Shown in pieces: positions 25,024 to 33,185 of a DNA stretch of 64,000 nt. The translations under genes were made by a program, and so were the position numbers. The notes beneath the pieces were generated by a model that was given only the letters and a program-made list of their open reading frames with translations, was not told the DNA's origin and did no database searches. The stretch lies in NCBI GenBank assembly GCA_040616305.1, contig CP159918.1, positions 1,860,001 through 1,924,000 on the forward strand. Reading direction: 5' to 3'. Every line of letters starts with the position of its first letter. The stretch's first letter is position 1. This DNA is from UBA1876 sp003446665 (lineage in GTDB: Bacteria; Synergistota; Synergistia; Synergistales; Thermovirgaceae).

Positions 25024-26208
25024 CTATGCAATTCCTCTTTTTCTCAGGTCCTCTATCTCTTCAGGTGTCATCCCCGCGTATTCCACCAGGACTGACTCCA
25101 GATCGGCTCCGAGAACAGGTGCCGGAGAAAACTCCTCGGCCGGAGTCGCGCTCAATTTCAGCGGGCAGCCCGGCATTTTGAACTTTCCTGCCACGGGGTG
25201 CTCCACTTCCACGATCATCTGTCGGTGACGTACCTGAGGATCATTGACGACCTGCTCTATATTGTTTATTGGCCCACATGGAACCGCCGCTTTTCTGAGG
25301 CGCTCGATCCAGCCTTCGGTGCTGTCCTTTGACATGATCTCCTTGAGGATCGGTTCGAGTTCCTGCCAATTCTCGTTCCTCGCTCCGTTGGTCGAAAAAC
25401 GGGCGTCCTCCACCAGCTCGGGCCTTCCCACAAGTTCACAGAACCTCTTCCAGATGGCGTCGTTACCCACGGCTATATTGATAAACCCGTCGGTGGTGTG
25501 GAACGTGGCGAAGGGAGCTATCGAAGGGTGGCGGTTGCCTATGGGAACGGGAGACTCGCCTGTGACGAAATACCGTGCGACGGCATTCTCCAGGATCGCG
25601 ACCTGGCTGTCCAGCATGGAAACGTCCACTTCCTGTCCTTCGCCGGTTTTCTCCCTGTGATGCAGCGCCGCCAGGATGCCGATGGCGCAGAACGTACCTG
25701 CAAAAATGTCGGCGATGGAGCTTCCGACCTTGGTTGGATGTTCCGAATCCGGCCCCGTTATGCTCATTATTCCGCCCATGCCCTGAAGAATCAGGTCATA
25801 GGCGGGCAGCTGCGAATAAGGGCCCGTGTGGCCGAAACCACTCGAGGAAGCATATATCAGGCCAGGGTTGAGTTCCTTGAGTACTTCGTATCCGAGCCCG
25901 AGTTTTTCCATTACGCCGGGCCTGAAATTCTCCACCACCACGTCCATTTTCGGAATCATTCGCTTGATTATTTCTACCGCCGCCGGCTCCTTGAGGTTGA
26001 GGGTTATGCTTTTCTTGTTGCGGTTGATGCTCATGAAATAGGCGCTTTCCTCTCCCACGAAAGGGCCGAAATGGCGTGAATCGTCGCCTGCGCCCGGACG
26101 TTCCACCTTGATCACTTCGGCTCCGAGGTCAGCCAGCATCATGGTGCAGAAAGGTCCCGCCAGAACGCGAGTGAAGTCCAGTATCTTGATGCCTTCCAAA
26201 GCTTTCAT
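25024..26208 (-). CDS. CaiB/BaiF family (class III) CoA-transferase
   Basis: A 394-residue CoA-transferase of family III. The N-terminus (LEGIKILDFTRVLAGPFCTMMLADLGAEVIKVERP) and VVENFRPGVMEKLGLGY near residue 95 are classic. GHTGPYSQLPAYDLILQGM near residue 135 contains the conserved Asp that forms the acyl anhydride in formyl- and oxalate-CoA transferases. The ATG at 26208 follows AAGGTGATC. It lies 142 bases downstream of the aminotransferase gene on the same strand and may belong to the same pathway. The acid partner is unknown. Confidence 0.92.
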   Translation of the reverse strand: MKALEGIKILDFTRVLAGPFCTMMLADLGAEVIKVERPGAGDDSRHFGPFVGEESAYFMSINRNKKSITLNLKEPAAVEIIKRMIPKMDVVVENFRPGVMEKLGLGYEVLKELNPGLIYASSSGFGHTGPYSQLPAYDLILQGMGGIMSITGPDSEHPTKVGSSIADIFAGTFCAIGILAALHHREKTGEGQEVDVSMLDSQVAILENAVARYFVTGESPVPIGNRHPSIAPFATFHTTDGFINIAVGNDAIWKRFCELVGRPELVEDARFSTNGARNENWQELEPILKEIMSKDSTEGWIERLRKAAVPCGPINNIEQVVNDPQVRHRQMIVEVEHPVAGKFKMPGCPLKLSATPAEEFSPAPVLGADLESVLVEYAGMTPEEIEDLRKRGIA

Positions 26209-26350
26209 AATCGGATCACCTTCCCCAAATTTGATCGATATGAGCCGAGAAGAATGTTACAAGACCAATTCTACCCTCAGGGACAGGTATCGAAACTGTT
26301 ACTTGCTGACATAAAAGGTCTTGCGCTTTTGGCAGTTTTGTAATACCGCT

Positions 26351-27691
26351 TTAAAGCCCTTCATCTACATTACACAGGACTTCGTCCAGAATCTCCAGGG
26401 CTTCGGAGATCTCCCCCTCGGTTATGACCAGCGGCGGAGCCACAATGAGTATGTTCTCGTGACTGTAGTTCCAGAATCCACGTTCTTTAAGCATCCCCAA
26501 AATACCGGGCATGATTCCTTGCGGATCCTTACCGTAAGGAACGAGAGGTTCTTTCGTCTTTTTGTCCCTGACCAGCTCTACAGCTCCGAAAAGCCCTATG
26601 GCTCTGACGTCGCCCACACAAGGATGGGCCTCAAGGAGCTTTTCCAGCTGCTTTTTGAAGAAGACCCCTGTTTTTGCTGCTTTTTCTATTAGAACTTCTT
26701 CTTTGTACACGTCTATGGTGGCAATGGCCGCGGCACATCCGACGGGGTGACCGCTGTAGGTGAGGCCGCACATCAGAGGATGATCGTCGAAATGCCGGGC
26801 AACCTTTTCGTTCACTATGACCCCTCCGAGTGGGACATACCCACAGGTCACTCCCTTCGCGAAGGTTATCATGTCGGGCTTTACGTTCCAGTGGTCGACC
26901 GCGAACCAACGGCCCGTACGCCCCCACCCGCACATGACTTCGTCACAGACCATCAGGATGCCGAACTCGTCACAGAGGCCCCGGACACCCTGCAAATACC
27001 CTTCGGGCGGTATTATGACTCCGTTGCTGCCCGTAACTGTTTCAAGGAATATAGCCGCCACGTTTTCGGGCCCCTCGTATTCAAGCTGCTCACGTAGCTG
27101 CCTTATGTAATAAGACGTGGCTTCCGTTTCGCTTTCAAATCGAACGGGCGCACGATACAAATAAGGGTCGAAAAATTTCACGAAACCCGGTATGCCTGGC
27201 TCACAGGGAAAACGCCTCGGTTCTCCGGTAAGGTTCGCGGCACCATAACTGGCACCATGGTATGAGCGGTAACGGGAAAATATCTTGTTTCTGCCGGTAA
27301 CCATCTTTGCCATTTTTATAGCGTTTTCGTTCGACTCGGCGCCTGCGTTGGTAAAAAAGACCTTGGCCATCCCTTCCGGCGCGACCTCGACTATCTTTCT
27401 TGCCGCCTCAGCTCTTACATCGAGCGCAAAAGGAGGCGACAGGTAGGGGAGTTTGTCCACCTGTCGCTTTATGGCATCGGCGATTTTTTTGTTACCGTGC
27501 CCTACGTTGACATTGACGAGCTGTGATGACATATCATAATAGCGCTTCCCCGAAGCATCCCAGAAATATACGCCTTCCGCTCTGGTAACGTGAAGTGGCT
27601 TAAGACCTTTCTGGCGGGCCCAGGAGTGAAGGTTGTAAGTCCTGTCGTTTTCAAGAACCGGGTCGGTCCCTATGTCTTTTTTTTCATTCAT
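26351..27691 (-). CDS. Class III (omega) aminotransferase
   Basis: A 446-residue PLP-dependent aminotransferase of class III (beta-alanine:pyruvate, taurine:pyruvate, putrescine type). The signature region is VCDEVMCGWGRTGRWFAVDHW near residue 240, with ITFAKGVTCGYVPLGGVIV containing the PLP Lys near residue 280. The substrate-side FFTNAGAESNENAIKMAK lies near residue 110. The ATG at 27691 follows GGGGAGGG by six bases. The following CoA-transferase gene suggests catabolism of an omega-amino acid through a CoA ester, which is inference only. Confidence 0.92.
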   Translation of the reverse strand: MNEKKDIGTDPVLENDRTYNLHSWARQKGLKPLHVTRAEGVYFWDASGKRYYDMSSQLVNVNVGHGNKKIADAIKRQVDKLPYLSPPFALDVRAEAARKIVEVAPEGMAKVFFTNAGAESNENAIKMAKMVTGRNKIFSRYRSYHGASYGAANLTGEPRRFPCEPGIPGFVKFFDPYLYRAPVRFESETEATSYYIRQLREQLEYEGPENVAAIFLETVTGSNGVIIPPEGYLQGVRGLCDEFGILMVCDEVMCGWGRTGRWFAVDHWNVKPDMITFAKGVTCGYVPLGGVIVNEKVARHFDDHPLMCGLTYSGHPVGCAAAIATIDVYKEEVLIEKAAKTGVFFKKQLEKLLEAHPCVGDVRAIGLFGAVELVRDKKTKEPLVPYGKDPQGIMPGILGMLKERGFWNYSHENILIVAPPLVITEGEISEALEILDEVLCNVDEGL

Positions 27692-27746
27692 GTCAAACCC
27701 TCCCCTTACAGGAAATCAGGCTACATGCATACAACAATACATCTTT

Positions 27747-28670
27747 TCAATTTGCCATGCAATCGTGCCCTGCGCCCATGCCGCAATACTCGCCCTTTCG
27801 CTCCATCTCAAGCGTAGCGTGACCGATGCCTTTTTCGGAAAGTCTTTGCCGAGCCTCGTTTTTGGCCATTTCGATCTCTTCAGGAGATGCATCGGATCCA
27901 GTGACAAGGTGAGCCGTAAGAACCGTCCGCTCACCGTCGAGGGACCAGACATGCAAATCGTGAACCGATATCACTCCAGGTATCTGCAGGAGTATCGCTT
28001 CAATATCGTTCAAGCAGACTCCCTCAGGTGTCCCCTGAAGAAAAATTTCAAGTACGTACCTGAGGTTTTTCACCACGTTCCACAGGATAAAAAACGAAAC
28101 CAAGACCGAGAGCAGCGGGTCCAGAATGTACCACGGACGAAATTTGAGGACGACACTCACAAAAAGGACGGCAGCCCAGCCCAAGACATCCTCCAGAAGG
28201 TGCCATGCGGCTACCCTAGCATTGATGGAACTCCCCTTCCATAACCTGAAAGCGGCGAAGGCATTTACAGCGACGCCGAAGAGTGCCAGAAGGAACATTC
28301 CGGTTACGTGCGGTGCTTCAGGCGAAAAAAACTTCGGCACGGCTCTTGCGAGAACGAACAAAGACCCCGAAACAAGCACTATCGCGTTCACCAGGGCTGA
28401 AAGAAGCGAAAAGCGCTTGTACCCGTAGGTAAACCTCAGGTCCTTCCCTTTTCGGGAAAAACGTTGCAAAAACCAGGCGAGTCCAAGACTGACACTGTCC
28501 CCCAAATCGTGAACGGCATCGGAGAGGATGGCTACGCTTCCGACGGAAAATCCGCCGACCAGTTCAACAATTGCGAAACCTGCGTTCAGGAAGAAAGCCG
28601 TACCAATTCGGTCCTCTTCGGTCAAATGGCTGTGGTCATGATGATGCGCATCTTTATGTTCACCGGACAT
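27747..28670 (-). CDS. Cation diffusion facilitator (CzcD/ZitB-like) metal exporter
   Basis: A 307-residue CDF transporter exporting Zn2+ or a related divalent ion. The N-terminus is His-rich (DAHHHDHSHL). Six membrane segments can be traced, with SDAVHDLGDSVSLGLAW in TM2 (near residue 50) carrying the His/Asp metal site and HLLEDVLGWAAVL in TM5 carrying the paired site. The cytoplasmic tail has VHDLHVWSLDGERTVLTAHL, as in ZitB/CzcD. The ATG at 28670 has AGGAAA eight bases upstream; the frame continues 28 codons further but without a ribosome site. It is divergent from the dodecin gene. Confidence 0.92.
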   Translation of the reverse strand: MSGEHKDAHHHDHSHLTEEDRIGTAFFLNAGFAIVELVGGFSVGSVAILSDAVHDLGDSVSLGLAWFLQRFSRKGKDLRFTYGYKRFSLLSALVNAIVLVSGSLFVLARAVPKFFSPEAPHVTGMFLLALFGVAVNAFAAFRLWKGSSINARVAAWHLLEDVLGWAAVLFVSVVLKFRPWYILDPLLSVLVSFFILWNVVKNLRYVLEIFLQGTPEGVCLNDIEAILLQIPGVISVHDLHVWSLDGERTVLTAHLVTGSDASPEEIEMAKNEARQRLSEKGIGHATLEMERKGEYCGMGAGHDCMAN

Positions 28671-28877
28671 GCTTTGATTTTCCTTTCTTCTTAAAAACCA
28701 CGATGCAGCGTGCTTCGCTGGTTTCTGAAATTCTGTCTCAATATTATAAAACAAGGGCCTTCCGAGAGTTACGGCTACCGACTACCAAAGAACATGATTC
28801 CCGTATTTGCTTCTCTCGCTTATGAGGAGGAAGGAAAACAACTTGTATGCTCCGCAAAAACCGGCGATCAAAAGACA

Positions 28878-28906
28878 TTGCCGACATTTGCCTCGCGCGC
28901 TATACT
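28878..28906 (+). promoter_or_regulatory. Candidate promoter of the dodecin gene
   Basis: TTGCCG (28878-28883), 17 bases, then TATACT (28901-28906). The predicted transcript would have a leader of about 55 bases before the dodecin ATG. The rest of the 298-base gap to the CDF gene holds no gene. Confidence 0.5.
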
Positions 28907-28968
28907 GACAGTGTGCCGTGTTGCAGTATTTGAGCAAGATCGTTATCTTCAGGAGGGGGGACTTCAAT

Positions 28969-29184
28969 ATGACAGGGGTATATAAGGTTATCGAACTTGT
29001 CGGGAGTAGCGAGACCTCATGGGAAGACGCAGCGAGGCTTGCTGTCGAGACGGCGTCCAAAACACTGCAGGATCTTCGAGTGGCCGAAGTCATCAAACAG
29101 GACGTGACAATCAAGGATGGGAAGATCGACAAATATCGAGTGCGGCTTAACGTGTCCTTCAAATATCATACCGGCGACGAGTAG
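28969..29184 (+). CDS. Dodecin family flavin-binding protein
   Basis: A 71-residue dodecin. The fold is recognisable from YKVIELVGSSETSWEDAARLAVETA at the start and the DGKIDKYRVRLNVSFKY end strand, the standard beta-alpha-beta-beta layout. Dodecins form hollow 12-mers that store or sequester riboflavin, FMN or lumichrome. The ATG at 28969 has a very strong AGGAGGGGGG site eight bases upstream; an earlier in-frame start has none. It is monocistronic. Confidence 0.93.
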   Translation: MTGVYKVIELVGSSETSWEDAARLAVETASKTLQDLRVAEVIKQDVTIKDGKIDKYRVRLNVSFKYHTGDE

Positions 29185-29237
29185 ACAAATGGTTATTTGA
29201 GAAGGTTCTTCGCAAGAGGTAGCTGGTCCGTTTCTCG

Positions 29238-29306
29238 CGGTATTGTTGTTGTTCAGTTTTTGGATTTAGAGTTTTTGGAGCTTGCTTTTTGGAGTTTGGG
29301 TTTAGG
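29238..29306. repeat. Low-complexity T/G-rich repeat tract
   Basis: Degenerate repeated units of the type GTTTTTGGA / TTTAGA / GCTTTTTGGA / GTTTGGGTTTAGG. It is not coding on either strand and lies between the dodecin gene and the selenoprotein candidate. No tandem period is strict enough to call a microsatellite. Confidence 0.4.
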
Positions 29307-29307
29307 G

Positions 29308-29335
29308 GCGAGGAGGCGTTAATGTCCCTCCTCGC
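29308..29335. terminator. Hairpin between convergent dodecin and selenoprotein genes
   Basis: Nine-base arms GCGAGGAGG / CCTCCTCGC with a ten-base loop, lying eight bases past the selenoprotein stop on the minus strand. T-runs are weak on both sides, so strength is uncertain. Confidence 0.5.
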
Positions 29336-29343
29336 TCCGTGTT

Positions 29344-29706
29344 TCATCGGACCAAGGCATTTTCAGCGAGGACCATGGGGCCGAAAGAAGTCATGTATCT
29401 TTCGAGCCTTATGACATCACCGTCAAAAGAGATACCCTTGTTGACCCAAAGCTTGATTCCTTCCTGCTCAAGCAGCTTGTATTCTTCGCTTTTTTCCGGC
29501 GAGCCACCCTGCACGAGGGCCACAATCGACTTTGCTCAGCCGGAACCTATTTCCTGAACGGAGAGGTAGGCGACATTGCCCATTTTCTCGATCTCCGATC
29601 TCGCCTCCTCCGAAATCGATAACTCCATCGCCGCAGCGGTTCCTGCCGATGCTACCAGCAATACAAGGGCAATTCCAAGCAGTACGAATATCCCGCGATT
29701 TTTCAT
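29344..29706 (-). CDS. Candidate secreted selenoprotein (in-frame UGA, 120 aa)
   Basis: Two open segments in the same frame are separated by a single TGA at 29538-29536; read as selenocysteine they give 120 residues with Sec at position 57. The ATG at 29706 has GGAGG and GGAAG sites just upstream. The N-terminus looks like a signal peptide (MKNRGIFVLLGIALVLLVASAGTAAA). The rest resembles small HesB-like or CC/Se-motif selenoproteins: ISEEARSEIEKMGNVAYLSV, then IGSG-Sec-AKSIVALVQGGSPE, then EGIKLWVNKGI and LERYMTSFGPMVL. The residues after the TGA look like a natural continuation, with no frameshift. A hairpin fitting a bacterial SECIS starts at the UGA. A nonsense pseudogene is the main alternative. 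Confidence 0.6.
29500..29538 (-). promoter_or_regulatory. Candidate bacterial SECIS element
   Basis: The RNA from the UGA can fold into a lower stem UGAGC / GCUCG that includes the UGA itself, an internal loop, and an upper stem GCCCU / AGGGU capped by the loop CGUGC. The loop starts 20 bases after the UGA and contains G and U, as in known bSECIS hairpins. The fold was found by eye. Confidence 0.5.
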
Positions 29707-29765
29707 GCTCCTCCACTTCCTTTCTCCGCTTCTACTAGGGGCCTTCCGTTTGTCAGCCCGACGGA

Positions 29766-30140
29766 TTATCGCATACCTCGTTCTCGACGGATCCTTTCGT
29801 AGGCACTTTGTATCCGCTGGAATTTTTTCGACGCGAACTCAATGAATTCCTTGTCGAGGTTCTGGCCTATGAACTTGTCGGGATGATATTTAGCCACAAG
29901 TTCCCTGTATCTTTTCCTGATAACCTCGTCACTGTCGCTTCTTTTACAGCCAAGCACTTCGTAGGGGTCGGCAGATTCTCTGTAATCATGGTAGTTATCG
30001 TTTCGGGAACGTTGAGAACCGCCTCTTTGATACTGCCGCTGCCGTCTTTCCTGTCCGAGGATGCCGTAAAGCACTTTAAAAGCCATCAAAAGAAAAAGCA
30101 GCAACGGGAGAAATCTGAGGACCCTTAAAAAAAACAACAT
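29766..30140 (-). CDS. Membrane-anchored J-domain (DnaJ-like) protein
   Basis: A 124-residue protein with one N-terminal membrane segment (FFLRVLRFLPLLLFLLMAFKVLYGIL), an Arg/Gln-rich linker, and a C-terminal J-domain starting DPYEVLGCKRSDSD near residue 60 with the required HPD (YHPDKFIG, near residue 88). The J-domain is complete through the final helix. It should stimulate a DnaK at the membrane. Its gene follows the small charged-protein gene by 30 bases, so the two may be co-transcribed. Confidence 0.85.
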   Translation of the reverse strand: MLFFLRVLRFLPLLLFLLMAFKVLYGILGQERRQRQYQRGGSQRSRNDNYHDYRESADPYEVLGCKRSDSDEVIRKRYRELVAKYHPDKFIGQNLDKEFIEFASKKFQRIQSAYERIRRERGMR

Positions 30141-30170
30141 TTATCTACACCCCTGGATCCTTAGGTCCGT

Positions 30171-30437
30171 TCAAAGAATTTTATCCTCCCGGTTCCTTTT
30201 TAGTTCCTGCAAGCGTTTCCGGGTTTTCTCTATATCGACTCTGGTTTTTTCGAGCCATTCCATCCGTTTTTTCTGGTCCATTTCCCTGGCTTTCGGGTCC
30301 GATTCAAGAAACTTCAGTTTCTTTTCCTGGATAGCAAGCCAGTCTTCTAGTCGTTTTTCCTGTTCGACCTGCTCCCTGAACCGTTCGGCTTCTCCGTCTT
30401 CTTTCACGAAGGCCCTGCTCAATTTGTACCCCTCCAT
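30171..30437 (-). CDS. Small charged coiled-coil protein, unknown function
   Basis: An 88-residue protein rich in Lys, Glu and Arg, predicted all-helical, with heptad-like spacing over most of its length (EQEKRLEDWLAIQEKKLKFL and LEKTRVDIEKTRKRLQEL). I do not recognise the family. The ATG at 30437 lacks a strong ribosome site. The gene precedes the J-domain gene closely on the same strand, which supports it being real. Confidence 0.55.
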   Translation of the reverse strand: MEGYKLSRAFVKEDGEAERFREQVEQEKRLEDWLAIQEKKLKFLESDPKAREMDQKKRMEWLEKTRVDIEKTRKRLQELKRNREDKIL

Positions 30438-30665
30438 ACAGGATTCACGGGCTATAGACCCCCCTTGATACTATGAAGCAGTATTATATCGTGAGAATCC
30501 CAAATTCCGAAATGTCAAGCACATCTCGCCTGAGGGCGTGGTTTCACGTAGCGCTCTTTTTTGGGCGAATTGACCAGGGTAAAAAGACAAGCACGTCACA
30601 CCGGAGGTCGTTTTCGCAAGGGTAAGGGCCGCTTTAATCGAAAATCATGGAGTCCCACATGATTT

Positions 30666-30692
30666 GAAAGGCCGGGATTATCCCGGCCTTTC
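30666..30692 (-). terminator. Hairpin after the hydrogenase protease gene
   Basis: Perfect 12-bp stem GAAAGGCCGGGA / TCCCGGCCTTTC with a three-base loop, 18 bases past the protease stop. It likely ends the hydrogenase operon although the T-run is short. Nothing else is recognised in 30438-30709. Confidence 0.65.
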
Positions 30693-30709
30693 ATCGTGTC
30701 GCGTTTTTC

Positions 30710-31186
30710 TCAAGACGGACGTATTTGGGACTCCCTGTACTCTTTCCAGAACTCGCCGAAGGATCGGCACGCCTTACGCACTCTCTCTTTGCAGGTTGGA
30801 GTCAGCCTGTCGGAGAAATCGAAGGAGTCTCCGCTCACTGAAAGCATTAGGCCATCAGGCACTCTGCCTAGTATCTCCGCTGCGAAGGCAAGCACGCTCC
30901 CCGGGCCGAAGGTGTGTATGTTAAGACCATCAGCTCCCGACTTCGAAGGCTCTACCCTTTCCAGGGCATATCCCTCGTCGTAAGAAAGAAGAGAGGCATC
31001 GCAAAAAACTGCCACATCGATATCTTCTGCCTCAAGTACGGCCTCCGGTAGCAGCTGGTGACCCCGCCACAAAACCACCTCGTCACCATATTTTCGTATG
31101 GCGCGGGCCACAAGCCACGCCAGAACGTGCCCGGCACCATCATCCTGTCTTGAGGGGTTACCGTATCCAAGTACAAGCACGCGCAT
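30710..31186 (-). CDS. [NiFe] hydrogenase maturation endopeptidase (HoxW/HyaD-like)
   Basis: A 158-residue protease that clips the C-terminal tail of the hydrogenase large subunit after Ni insertion. The N-terminal motif VLVLGYGNPSRQDDGAG is the family hallmark with the first Ni-binding acidic residue. A second acidic site is in DIDVAVFCDASL near residue 60, and HTFGPGSVLAFA near 90 covers the His region. It lies 18 bases after hydL, whose C-terminal extension it should remove. The ribosome site is weak. No hyp genes are in the window, so Ni and Fe(CN)2CO insertion must be encoded elsewhere. Confidence 0.88.
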   Translation of the reverse strand: MRVLVLGYGNPSRQDDGAGHVLAWLVARAIRKYGDEVVLWRGHQLLPEAVLEAEDIDVAVFCDASLLSYDEGYALERVEPSKSGADGLNIHTFGPGSVLAFAAEILGRVPDGLMLSVSGDSFDFSDRLTPTCKERVRKACRSFGEFWKEYRESQIRPS

Positions 31187-31204
31187 AGGCGGCCGTTGAC
31201 CAGC

Positions 31205-32632
31205 CTATTCCCTGACGCAAGTGGCCACTTCTTCGCCCGTGGCGCTGATTACCGTCAGTTTGAGCGGCATCTTGCCGACAGCATGGGTAGAACAAGACAG
31301 ACAGGGATCGTAACAACGTATCACGTGCTCCATCCTGTTCATTACACCCTCCGGGACTTCAGGTCCCTTGATGTACTGCCTGGCGATCGATTCCACACCC
31401 TTGTTCATGGCGTAGTTGTTGTGCCCGGTGGCCACGATGAGGTTAACTCCCGTGAGGGCACCCTTCTCGTCCACCTGGTAGTGATGAATGAGAGTACCCC
31501 TGGGGGCCTCTATGACACCTATACCTTCCGGGTAGATATCAGAAGAAGTAACCCTGAGGTCACTTCCTGTGATGTCAGGATCTTCCAGAAGTTCACCGAT
31601 CCTCTCCAGCCCGTACAGCGCCTCTATGAGCCGGGCGTAGTGGTAGTACAGAAGGTGATGGACCATCCCTTCTTCGCCGGCCTGCCTGAACACCTTGAGT
31701 TCCGCCGAGGCTTCGGGCGTGGAGATGTCGTCGCAGGCGTTGACCCGTCCGAGGGGGCCAACCCTGTAGCTCCCATGGGGGAAGCCAAGAGGTCTGTAGA
31801 AGGGGAACTTCAGGTAGCTCCAGCTTTCCACGTGTTCTCCTATATGGTCGATGTACTCCCAGTCTTCGAACTCGTCGATAATTCGCCCTTTCGCCCCTTT
31901 TAGCCTTATGTCTCCGTCATACATCTCGAGATATCCACCGTTGACGAGACCGAGGTAGGCCGTTTCGAGGGGAGCGAAATTCCGGACATCTTCTTTGTGT
32001 TCCTCGAGATATCCCTTTACAAGTTCCAGGGCCTGCCGGGCATCCGCCGTTTTCGCGGGCAGCGCCTTCAGGATTGCGTCACGCTCGTCCTTTCTGAGGC
32101 CGCGGTTGACTCCACCGGGTATACTATGCCAGGGATGCACCTTCTTACCGCCCAGCGTCTTGATGATGTCCTGCCCGAATTTCCTCAGAAGTATCCCCTT
32201 AGTTGCGAGATCGGGGTACTTCGCGGCCACCCCCGCAATGTTTCTTGTAGCTGGATCCGCATCGAATCCGAAAAGCAGGTCCGGGCTCGAAAGGTGGAAA
32301 AAGCTCAAGGCATGGGACTGTACGACCTGCCCCATATGGAGCAGTTCGCGCAGCTTGTGAGCCGTCGGCGTTATTTCAACGCCGAGTATGGCGTCGCATG
32401 CCTTGGCTGAGGCAAGGTGATGGCTCACGGGACAGATGCCGCAAATCCGTGGCGTGATCTCGGGCATTTCCCGGAAATCCCGGCCTTTGCTGAATGCCTC
32501 GAATCCCCTGAACTGGGTTACGTGGAAGCGGGCTTCCGATACGGACCCGTCTTCCGCGAGATGAACCGTTATCTTGCCGTGACCTTCTATCCGGGTAATC
32601 GGATTTATTTCCAGCTTGCGTACCGTCGTCAT
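31205..32632 (-). CDS. hydL: [NiFe] hydrogenase large subunit HydL
   Basis: A 475-residue large subunit carrying the Ni-Fe active site. The N-terminal ligand motif is RICGICPVSHH near residue 60 and the C-terminal one is DPCLSCSTHA near residue 448. All four Cys ligands are present as Cys, not selenocysteine. About 25 residues after the final His would be removed by the protease gene next door. The ATG at 32632 has AGGAGG eight bases upstream, inside which a further in-frame ATG at 32653 falls. It is the last structural gene of a cluster matching NiFe-HydABCSL of Acetomicrobium mobile, an NAD- and ferredoxin-linked electron-bifurcating enzyme. Confidence 0.93.
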   Translation of the reverse strand: MTTVRKLEINPITRIEGHGKITVHLAEDGSVSEARFHVTQFRGFEAFSKGRDFREMPEITPRICGICPVSHHLASAKACDAILGVEITPTAHKLRELLHMGQVVQSHALSFFHLSSPDLLFGFDADPATRNIAGVAAKYPDLATKGILLRKFGQDIIKTLGGKKVHPWHSIPGGVNRGLRKDERDAILKALPAKTADARQALELVKGYLEEHKEDVRNFAPLETAYLGLVNGGYLEMYDGDIRLKGAKGRIIDEFEDWEYIDHIGEHVESWSYLKFPFYRPLGFPHGSYRVGPLGRVNACDDISTPEASAELKVFRQAGEEGMVHHLLYYHYARLIEALYGLERIGELLEDPDITGSDLRVTSSDIYPEGIGVIEAPRGTLIHHYQVDEKGALTGVNLIVATGHNNYAMNKGVESIARQYIKGPEVPEGVMNRMEHVIRCYDPCLSCSTHAVGKMPLKLTVISATGEEVATCVRE

Positions 32633-32645
32633 GTCTTGGCCCTCC

Positions 32646-33185
32646 TTAGTCATACCGCATCATATCCGAGGGCACTTTCGGAATCCTGCCCTCGAGCAGT
32701 TCCTGGAAAACCCACAGGATTGTTTCGGCGTCGGGAGGACAACCGGGAACATATACGTCGACTTTTACCGCGTAATCCACAGGGATGGCCTTCGGCAAAA
32801 GGGCCGGCACGTCCTCTCTCGGGATTACGCCCTCAGGATTTACAGTGCTCGGCGTATCGACGTAACCGACTTTAAGGGCTTCCTCGGGAGTCATGAAGTT
32901 TCTCATGGTATTGATACCGCCGAAAACGGCGCAATCCCCCCAGGCCACCAGAATATCGCACTGCTCGCGCATCTTTTTCGCGAGATGGAGTTCTTCCTCG
33001 TTGCCGAGGCCACCCGAGATGACACCGACGTCGACTTTTGGTATCTCTTTTCCGTCGACTACCGGCGAATACAGGATATCCACCTTGTCCAAAAGGCCGA
33101 CGATCTTGTCGTCTATGTCCAGAAAGGACATGTGGCATCCGGCGCAGGCTTCGAGCCAGACCGTAGCTAGTTTCACCTTTGCCAT
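32646..33185 (-). CDS. hydS: [NiFe] hydrogenase small subunit HydS
   Basis: A 179-residue short small subunit like HoxY. It keeps only the proximal [4Fe-4S] cluster: CAGCHMS near residue 14, the Cys in WGDCAVFGG near 83, and VPGCPPDAE near 150. It lacks the medial/distal cluster domain and twin-arginine signal of uptake hydrogenases, so the enzyme is cytoplasmic. The ATG overlaps the hydA stop by one base (TAATG) with GGAGGT upstream, and hydL follows after 13 bases. It links the Ni-Fe site to the NuoG-like HydA. Confidence 0.93.
   Translation of the reverse strand: MAKVKLATVWLEACAGCHMSFLDIDDKIVGLLDKVDILYSPVVDGKEIPKVDVGVISGGLGNEEELHLAKKMREQCDILVAWGDCAVFGGINTMRNFMTPEEALKVGYVDTPSTVNPEGVIPREDVPALLPKAIPVDYAVKVDVYVPGCPPDAETILWVFQELLEGRIPKVPSDMMRYD

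Noticed and set aside
31205..32632. Selenocysteine in the hydrogenase large subunit
   Set aside because: Both CxxC motifs read Cys in the sequence and no in-frame TGA occurs.
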